Shown here: positions 1 through 5,138 of the stretch, piece by piece
Layout of the letters: each line of letters starts with the position of its first letter
Position numbering within the stretch: position 1 is the first letter of the stretch
Origin: an uncultured Coriobacteriales bacterium
Lineage (GTDB): Bacteria > Actinomycetota > Coriobacteriia > Coriobacteriales > UMGS124
Reading direction: 5' to 3'
DNA: 7,420 bases
Assembly: GCA_934662525.1 (NCBI GenBank)
Contig: CAKUKJ010000100.1
Span: 1-7,420 of the forward strand
The notes under the pieces: generated by a model
The model's database searches: none
Told to the model about the DNA's origin: nothing
What the model saw: the letters and a program-made list of their open reading frames with translations, nothing else
Program-made: the position numbers and the translations under genes

Positions 1-137
1 GTGTCGGCAAGGGCCGTGCCCGCCGCTGCGGCGCTGAGGGCGGCCGCGCCTGCGGCGGCGACGAAGCCGCGGCGGGTGGGCAGCGCAATCGCGCCGCGCA
101 TCTGCGAGAAACGATTGACGAGCTGAGACTTGTCCAT
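1..137 (-). CDS. Tat-exported protein, N-terminal fragment (runs off left edge)
   Basis: Only the first 45 codons are present; the gene continues beyond position 1. Translation from the ATG at 137 gives an N-region, then a twin-arginine motif (T21-R22-R23-G24-F25-V26), an Ala/Gly-rich hydrophobic stretch (about residues 27-42) and a likely signal peptidase site after A-L-A (residues 42-44). This is a classic Tat signal, so the mature protein is folded with its cofactor before export. The start is supported by an AAAGGAA ribosome-binding site about 7 bases upstream. In Coriobacteriia such signals usually sit on FAD-binding reductases or molybdopterin oxidoreductases, but nothing of the mature enzyme is visible, so the function stays open. 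It lies downstream of the LuxR gene at 439-1929 in the same orientation, with a 301-base gap that probably holds its own promoter. It could be a second target of that regulator. Confidence 0.8.
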   Translation of the reverse strand, partial: MDKSQLVNRFSQMRGAIALPTRRGFVAAAGAAALSAAAAGTALAD

Positions 138-438
138 TGCGAGTTCCTTTCCAACGTTGGATAGGGTGCGTGGGCGTGGCCCTGCCTGCGCCCACGTGTG
201 ATCTCGATGTTAGGGCTGTCGAACCGCTCATGCCATAAACGCAGTGGGTGAGATGTGCTCCTGAGGGGGCGCATCGCCGCCCTTTACTGCATGCTGTATA
301 TCAACGTTGTGCGGTATTGCCGCTATTGAGCTGGGAACATGCAACTTCTCAAGACTCTGGGTGTCAAGAAACGCTTGATGAAGGGAGCTGGTGGATGACA
401 AATGGCGGGGATATGGCGTGGGACTTTGTTGCGGGTGG
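138..438 (-). promoter_or_regulatory. Upstream region of the left-edge Tat gene, with repeated CAACGTTG palindrome
   Basis: No convincing gene lies in this 301-base stretch. It holds two copies of the 8-base palindrome CAACGTTG at 152-159 and 302-309, exactly 150 bases apart. An inverted repeat CGTGGGCG (169-176) / CGCCCACG (189-196) with a 12-base loop would form a stem in the leader of the minus-strand gene. A smaller dyad TCAAG-N5-CTTGA lies at 364-378. On the minus strand the distal CAACGTTG copy overlaps a TATACA that could be a -10 element, but I see no good -35, which would fit an activator-dependent promoter. No clear terminator follows the LuxR gene ending at 439. Confidence 0.4.
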
Positions 439-1929
439 TCAGCAATGCTGCCTTCGTTCCCTCTTCGCGCCGACGGGGGTCTCTTCAGCTTTTGCCATCA
501 GCTCCTGACGAGAACCGACTCCGAGTTTGGCATAGATGTGTCGCAGATGCGTCTTGACGGTGTTTTCCGAGACGACAAGCCGTTGAGCGATGCGTGGTGT
601 CGAATAACCAAGCAGCACAAGTTCCAGTACGTCGCGCTCGCGTTCAGAGAGGTCGGGATGCTGCTGGGAAATGATGCCGCAGCGGGTTCGTGCGATGTCG
701 GATATGTCGTCAAACGAGCCGCTAATGATGTGCTCCACGCGGATGCGTCTATTCATGGCGGCCACTGCGATGACGATCAAGATTCCCCAGAGCAATGCGA
801 CTGAGACGAGCGCCGCCGACAAAGCGTCTTCTCCAAAAACGGCGTGCACCGCATTGCCTATGAGCGTGCCAGCCAGTATCGTGCCGACAATCATGCCAAG
901 AAACATGAGAGCGCGGCTCCATGAGTCGGCCAACCCCCTGCCCGGTCGCATCGTTCCTGCGATATACAGCAGGCTGAGTGCATAGGCAAAAAAGGTGGCA
1001 ACCTTCACAAACACAAAGCAGGCACCGTCTCCCGCCATGAATATGGAAACGGGCATTGCGGCCACGGAGGTGGCTGCCAGGATTGCGAGGACGAATTCGA
1101 GCCGTGCCGCATCCAAAAGGCGTGCGAGCAGTATCAACAGGACTAGATTTATCAGGCCAGAAGCGTTTACAAGCCAAAATGTTCCCGTCGTCAAGGTCAG
1201 GTCTACGTGGGATTCAATAAAGGAGAGAACGAAAAAGACCGTAAAGAAGCAGACGGTGGTCACTGTGCTTTGCAGGTTGAAGAGAGGTGCGCGCTCGATG
1301 GCCGGGCCATCGCCGGGGCTGTCTTTGAAAGGGGCGCGTGAGCCGGCCTCTTGCGAGGCGTCCCACATGGCTGCGGTCGCGAAACCCTGCGCGCATATCG
1401 GGGAAATAGCGAGAAAGAGAAGGGAAGCGGCGTGGCTGAAGGCGCCGAGGAGCGCCGAGATGCCAGTGCTTGCCACGACGGACAGGGCGATGGTTCGATG
1501 TGCGGAGCCATCGCTGAGATGGGCTGCGCCCGGTAGCCACGACGCTCCAAGCAGTGCTGCTCCCAAACCGGTGAGCGCGCCGCCTGCTATGGGAACCCAA
1601 CACGCCGCCGCGCCGAAAACGATCGGCACAGACCCTGCGGACATTGCGACTGCGCCGACAAATCCTGTTGTCAGGCACCTCTCCTTGAGACGTTTTGCCG
1701 TGAAGGCCTCCTTGTTCAATCGGGCGTAGAAGCCGAGCATCATGCATCCCAGGAACGCGCCGAGGATTGAGGCAAGCCAGCCGAGGTCTTTAAAGAAGCC
1801 AGGCCTATTTGAGAGGTCTGGCCCGTCCACCCCCATGCCCATGGGAAAGAGCGTCTCAAACCACACGAAGAAAAGGCCAATTGCGCACGCAGCGAGAAGG
1901 TTCGATGGCCTTTGCGATTCGTCTCTCAT
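439..1929 (-). CDS. Membrane-anchored LuxR-family transcriptional regulator (about 12 TM segments)
   Basis: A 496-residue one-component regulator. The N-terminal ~390 residues are strongly hydrophobic, with about 12 predicted membrane segments (roughly 11-31, 48-68, 87-106, 109-130, 147-166, 168-186, 222-240, 249-269, 277-298, 303-325, 338-360, 370-391), resembling an MFS-like fold reused as a sensor. A short cytoplasmic linker leads to a C-terminal LuxR/GerE helix-turn-helix at about 428-480, with the expected pattern S-E-R-E-R-D-V, A-Q-R-L-V-V-S-E-N-T-V-K-T-H and K-L-G-V. No receiver or other known ligand domain is visible, so sensing probably happens in the membrane part. The ATG at 1929 has an AAAGGG six bases upstream. 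The gene is divergent from the FMN protein at 2179 and reads towards the Tat gene at the left edge; both are candidate targets. Such regulators are common beside exported reductases in Eggerthellaceae. The ligand is unknown. A same-type paralogue is encoded at 3309-4955. Confidence 0.9.
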   Translation of the reverse strand: MRDESQRPSNLLAACAIGLFFVWFETLFPMGMGVDGPDLSNRPGFFKDLGWLASILGAFLGCMMLGFYARLNKEAFTAKRLKERCLTTGFVGAVAMSAGSVPIVFGAAACWVPIAGGALTGLGAALLGASWLPGAAHLSDGSAHRTIALSVVASTGISALLGAFSHAASLLFLAISPICAQGFATAAMWDASQEAGSRAPFKDSPGDGPAIERAPLFNLQSTVTTVCFFTVFFVLSFIESHVDLTLTTGTFWLVNASGLINLVLLILLARLLDAARLEFVLAILAATSVAAMPVSIFMAGDGACFVFVKVATFFAYALSLLYIAGTMRPGRGLADSWSRALMFLGMIVGTILAGTLIGNAVHAVFGEDALSAALVSVALLWGILIVIAVAAMNRRIRVEHIISGSFDDISDIARTRCGIISQQHPDLSERERDVLELVLLGYSTPRIAQRLVVSENTVKTHLRHIYAKLGVGSRQELMAKAEETPVGAKRERRQHC

Positions 1930-2178
1930 TCCAAACCCTTTGCTTGTCTATCAATCAGGCGCATGAGTGCGGGCCGTGCGCCATGCAAGGTCGCCCAATG
2001 CTTCGTATTTTATGAAAAAGCAGGTCAAAGCACTCATCATTTTAGAGTGATTTGTCATGTGTGGACATTCATTCCCCATAAACGACGTCATCGTCTGACG
2101 AAAAGCCTATCTCTTATATCCGCCGGGCAGAGTGACCGGCATGTGGGAACGAACCGAGACCAGAAGAAAGGAATCCCC
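1930..2178. promoter_or_regulatory. Divergent promoter region between LuxR gene and FMN-binding protein gene
   Basis: This 249-base spacer separates two gene starts facing away from each other and must hold both promoters. It is clearly more AT-rich (about 2005-2075) than the genes around it. On the plus strand TTATAT (2114-2119) is a possible -10 without a good -35 at normal spacing, as expected for an activated promoter. Just upstream is a dyad CGTCA-N5-TGACG (2086-2100), placed where an activator could bind. ATGAGTGC (1963-1970) is repeated inverted as GCACTCAT (2030-2037). The ribosome-binding site AAAGGA of the plus-strand gene lies at 2168-2173. An open reading frame runs through this region from 1912 into the downstream gene, but its composition and lack of ribosome site speak against it being coding. 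Confidence 0.5.
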
Positions 2179-3210
2179 ATGATCGATGAGAGCGCTTTGA
2201 GTCGTCGTTCTTTTGTCTGTGGTGCCGCACTGTTCGGAACGCTGGTGGGCGCTTCTGCGTTTTCGGGTGTGGCATCGGCGGACGATGCAAAGGTGGGGGA
2301 TTCCGTCTCGCCTGCCGACCCCACCGATGCCTCCGAGGATGTTTTGGGCGAGCTTCCCGACGGCACGAAGATTACTCGCAAGGGCCAGGATGTGCGCGCA
2401 CTCATCGAGGGTGGTGCAAACATCGTAAGCCGTTCCGAGTACAACGTGTATTCTCTCGAAATGAATGGCGTGGACAATTCCAACAAGACGACGGTTTACT
2501 ACGACCTCGACTCCGATTCGATTGTCGACATCGAGTGCGAGGAGGTTCTCATGCCCAGCACCGGTGGCATGGGTGACTGGGGCCAGCCCGACGAAGAGGC
2601 TGCGGCAAAGCTCGGCGATGATGTCGTGCAGGCCGGCGACTATGTCTACGCCAAGTACCTCGAGCTTGGCGGCACGACGTGGGAGGGTACGGCAGACGGC
2701 GATATGGTGGACTACGAGGGCGAAGTGGACGGCGCGCAGGTCGACCTCGTTGAGTTTGTGGCCACCGACGAGGGCGGCGCATGGTATCACGACGTGTATT
2801 CCGACGGCGCGGAGCTGCTGAACGCGGCTGGCGATGATGTTGAGGACGTCGAGATTCAAACGAAGGTTTCCGCCAATCACGGCGTCGACGTCTGGCCGAG
2901 CAGCCGCAAGTTCCCCGGCAATGTCGAGCTTATCAAGGACTACCTTTACGAGAACGGCACCGATGGGTACGATTATTTCACCTATGGCGAACCCAACGAC
3001 ACGATTTCTCAGAATGAGGACGGTGAATGGGTTGTCTGTGATGTGGTGACCGGTGCAACCCTGGCGAGCGCGCCTGTCTACCTCAATCTGGTCAAGCGTG
3101 CCGTTGAAGCCATCGAGGCGGGGGAGTACGACATCGTCTCCGCCGAGGATGCCCCTAGCATTTCCGATGATGGCGCGCAGGTTGTAAAGGATGAGAGGGC
3201 CGAGAAGTAG
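2179..3210 (+). CDS. Tat-exported FMN-binding-type protein with DxxTGAT flavinylation motif
   Basis: A 343-residue protein. The Tat signal has L7-S8-R9-R10-S11-F12, a hydrophobic core (13-32) and a likely cleavage after A-S-A at 34. The mature part is very acidic, has no CxxCH haem motif and no membrane segment, so it should be free outside the membrane. Near the C-terminus D288-V-V-T291-G-A-T294 followed by a helix (about 295-315) matches the FMN_bind motif Dxx(S/T)GAT, where ApbE-type transferases attach FMN to the last Thr. The rest (about 40-285) I recognise only weakly as FMN_bind-like. The start at 2179 is preferred over the in-frame 1912 because of a strong AAAGGA site 5 bases upstream and because it places the Tat signal at the N-terminus. 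A role as extracytoplasmic electron carrier, perhaps for the FAD enzyme at 5139-6866, is inference. It is divergent from the LuxR gene at 439-1929, its probable regulator. It could instead be a sensor or binding protein that lost FMN. Confidence 0.75.
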   Translation: MIDESALSRRSFVCGAALFGTLVGASAFSGVASADDAKVGDSVSPADPTDASEDVLGELPDGTKITRKGQDVRALIEGGANIVSRSEYNVYSLEMNGVDNSNKTTVYYDLDSDSIVDIECEEVLMPSTGGMGDWGQPDEEAAAKLGDDVVQAGDYVYAKYLELGGTTWEGTADGDMVDYEGEVDGAQVDLVEFVATDEGGAWYHDVYSDGAELLNAAGDDVEDVEIQTKVSANHGVDVWPSSRKFPGNVELIKDYLYENGTDGYDYFTYGEPNDTISQNEDGEWVVCDVVTGATLASAPVYLNLVKRAVEAIEAGEYDIVSAEDAPSISDDGAQVVKDERAEK

Positions 3211-3308
3211 GTAGGACCTCTGGGCGCCCATCGATTTGTTTCAGTCTTTTTTGGGACATTGAGAGCAGTGGGTGGCCGTGTCAGCGGCGGGTTGACGGAG
3301 GAGTTCCA
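3211..3308. other. Convergent spacer between FMN protein and second LuxR gene
   Basis: The two flanking genes end towards each other here. A perfect 10-base palindrome TGGGCGCCCA (3221-3230) and a run of six T (3247-3252) are present, but they are 16 bases apart and the palindrome has no loop, so I do not call a standard intrinsic terminator. No gene is seen. Confidence 0.4.
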
Positions 3309-4955
3309 TCATCCTGTCTTTGCAACGATGGGCTCAGCGCAACCCTCTTGGGCGAAGGCGCTGATCAGCTCCTGCTTGTTTGACACGCCGGCCTTTCGGT
3401 AGACATGCAGGGCGTGCGTCTTGACGGTGCCGGGGGTCACGTAGAGTTGCTCGGCGATGAACGGCAGGGTTCGGCCCTGCACAAGGTACAGGCAGACCTG
3501 GGCCTCGCGCGGCGTGAGTCCCAGGTCTGCGGCGAACACGGCGAGGCGGGCCTCCAGCCCCAGCGACTCGGCCTGGGCGTCTGCCTCGGCACGGTCGTTG
3601 ACGGGCGCCTGCGTTTGGGTGCCATCTGCGGAAACCGAGATTTCCCCGCCGCAGGCGCCGACGGAGCCCGCGACCTTCTGCGCGAGTGCGTCGGCCGTCA
3701 GAACAAGCAGATAGAACAGTAGGAACACGCCGGTGGCGCATGCCATGGGCAACCAGGTCTCCTCGGCGTTGGGCAGGGCGCTCACCATGCGGCCTCCCAC
3801 ATTGCCCAGACATACAACCGCGCCGATGATGCCTTGACCTGCGCTGAAGGCCAACAACGGGGAGGCCCCGGTTTCTTGTGCCGACTCGGTTACCTTCAAT
3901 ATGACGAGCGCTTGAAGAAAGAGGCTTGCGCCTGTGACGAGCGCTCCCGCCAACGCATGCTTCTCGGCTGGCATGACGAGCACGAACAGCATTCCAAGCA
4001 CTGAAAACGGCAGGCAGTAGCGGTAGAGAAGCTCGATGTCGAGCCGCGCGCCGCCGCGCGCCACGGCGATGAGCGCCGCAGTCGTGATGCACCCGCACAC
4101 GAGGAAACCGCCGGGGAAGATGGTCGCGGCCCCGCTATATGTCGACCCCATGAGCAGCGACGTCACAAAGTTGCCCACGAGGGCCGCCAAGGCGAAGAGG
4201 GCCATGGTGCGCCAAGGAAGAAGCGACGCGTTTACCAGGCCTGCCGAGGCTTCGCCGGGCGTGCGGGCTCCAGGCCACACCTCATGCGTCAACGTGTGGC
4301 GCCGCCAGGAGTCGAGCAACCACAAGCCGCCCGAGACAAGGGGCAGCATGCAGGCGACGCATGTCGAGCCTTGGCCTGGAATGGTGGGCAACGCCAAGTA
4401 GATTCCGTATCCAAGCAGGAAGGACAGAAGCACGAGCCGGCGCATGGAACGAGGCCCCAGCGAAAAGCGCGCACCCCAGGCCACGCTGAGCACGAGCCCC
4501 GCCGCGCCGTAAACGACCCCGCATGCGACGACGGCCGCGAGCAGGGCGCCCGAACCCGCCGTGTTTGCCGCCAAGGCACCGACCGGGTCTGTCGCATGCG
4601 CCTGCACCGTGACCGAACCTGCGTCGATGGGGATTTGCATGAGGGCCGACACGGCCCACGACGATGCGGCCAGGCATGCGGCGGCGCCCATCACGACGGC
4701 GGGGGATATCCTGAGGTGCCGGTGGCGCAAGGCAAGCGCGATTCCGATGGCGAGCAGGAACAGGGTGAGCTGCGAGGTATAGTAGGCGAACTCGATACCG
4801 ATGCTCGCGACGATATCTGCGGAGGGGAAGAGGGCCGTGCTGAGGTTGGCCACATACCCCCACGCCCACAGGCATGCCGCACCTACGACCGTGCAAAGTG
4901 AGGAAGCTCGCTGCGTCCAGCCGCCCTCTTTTTCATGAGACCTTTGGTGCGCCAT
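3309..4955 (-). CDS. Membrane-anchored LuxR-family transcriptional regulator (about 12 TM segments), second copy
   Basis: A 548-residue protein with the same architecture as the one at 439-1929 but clearly divergent in sequence. Residues ~19-420 contain about 12 hydrophobic segments (roughly 19-38, 46-76, 85-107, 133-160, 173-190, 196-214, 248-268, 278-298, 308-328, 333-353, 366-386, 402-420). A hydrophilic linker of about 55 residues (422-476) leads to a LuxR/GerE helix-turn-helix at about 478-532, with L-T-P-R-E-A-Q-V, F-I-A-E-Q-L-Y-V-T-P-G-T-V-K-T-H and K-A-G-V-S-N-K-Q-E-L. The longer linker is the main difference from the first regulator. The ATG at 4955 has an AAAGGG site about 7 bases upstream; an ATG seven bases further upstream is out of frame. 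The gene is divergent from the FAD oxidoreductase at 5139, which is its most likely target, acting as a ligand-responsive activator by analogy with other such pairs. The ligand is unknown; it may be the enzyme's substrate. Confidence 0.9.
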   Translation of the reverse strand: MAHQRSHEKEGGWTQRASSLCTVVGAACLWAWGYVANLSTALFPSADIVASIGIEFAYYTSQLTLFLLAIGIALALRHRHLRISPAVVMGAAACLAASSWAVSALMQIPIDAGSVTVQAHATDPVGALAANTAGSGALLAAVVACGVVYGAAGLVLSVAWGARFSLGPRSMRRLVLLSFLLGYGIYLALPTIPGQGSTCVACMLPLVSGGLWLLDSWRRHTLTHEVWPGARTPGEASAGLVNASLLPWRTMALFALAALVGNFVTSLLMGSTYSGAATIFPGGFLVCGCITTAALIAVARGGARLDIELLYRYCLPFSVLGMLFVLVMPAEKHALAGALVTGASLFLQALVILKVTESAQETGASPLLAFSAGQGIIGAVVCLGNVGGRMVSALPNAEETWLPMACATGVFLLFYLLVLTADALAQKVAGSVGACGGEISVSADGTQTQAPVNDRAEADAQAESLGLEARLAVFAADLGLTPREAQVCLYLVQGRTLPFIAEQLYVTPGTVKTHALHVYRKAGVSNKQELISAFAQEGCAEPIVAKTG

Positions 4956-5138
4956 TTTCCATCCCTTTTATCAAAACCCCATTGACCAGCAAGTTTAGCG
5001 CATCTCTACCATTTGGGGAGATGCATTCGGGAAAGTGCCGACGCATCATGAGCCACGTCGGGCGGCTATGGGTGCCGTCCATCGGGCACGCCCGGCCATG
5101 TGCCGCGCGACGTCCAAGAGACCAAGGGGGTTTCATAG
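4956..5138. promoter_or_regulatory. Divergent promoter region between second LuxR gene and FAD oxidoreductase gene
   Basis: This 183-base spacer serves two divergent starts. On the plus strand TTGACC (4982-4987) is a good -35; 17 bases later TCTACC (5005-5010) is a poor -10, suggesting regulated transcription. Over this -10 lies a dyad GCATCTC (5000-5006) / GAGATGC (5018-5024) with an 11-base centre, a plausible operator. Further down, CGGGCG (5059-5064) can pair with CGCCCG (5089-5094), and inside it GTGCC (5072-5076) with GGCAC (5085-5089; the two helices share base 5089, so they cannot both form in full). This could be a leader stem-loop of the FAD gene. The ribosome-binding site AAGGGGG (5124-5130) sits 8 bases before the start at 5139. 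All regulatory roles are inferred from position and symmetry only. Confidence 0.5.
5000..5024. repeat. Inverted repeat GCATCTC-N11-GAGATGC, candidate operator
   Basis: A perfect 7-base inverted repeat with an 11-base centre, lying 13 bases downstream of the candidate -35 (TTGACC) of the FAD oxidoreductase gene and covering its expected -10. LuxR-family proteins bind as dimers to dyads, so this could be the site of the adjacent regulator. A weak intrinsic hairpin of no function is the alternative. I did not find a second copy in the other intergenic regions. Confidence 0.35.

Noticed and set aside
248..508. Small plus-strand frame of 86 codons in the gap before the first LuxR gene
   Set aside because: Overlaps the 3' end of the LuxR gene in antisense, has no ribosome-binding site and no recognisable features.
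995..1729. 244-codon plus-strand frame within the first LuxR gene
   Set aside because: Arg/Ala/Lys/Pro-rich shadow translation opposite a gene with clear membrane segments and a helix-turn-helix.
1912..2178. N-terminal extension of the FMN protein by 89 codons from the ATG at 1912
   Set aside because: It would overlap the start of the divergent LuxR gene, bury the Tat signal inside the protein and lacks a ribosome-binding site, while 2179 has a strong one.
2107..3231. 374-codon open frame on the minus strand, antisense to the FMN-binding protein
   Set aside because: No domain or credible ribosome-binding site; the plus-strand frame has a Tat signal, a ribosome site and the FMN motif.
3221..3252. 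Intrinsic terminator from TGGGCGCCCA and the following T-run
   Set aside because: The palindrome has no loop and the T-run starts 16 bases later, so the parts do not form a standard terminator.
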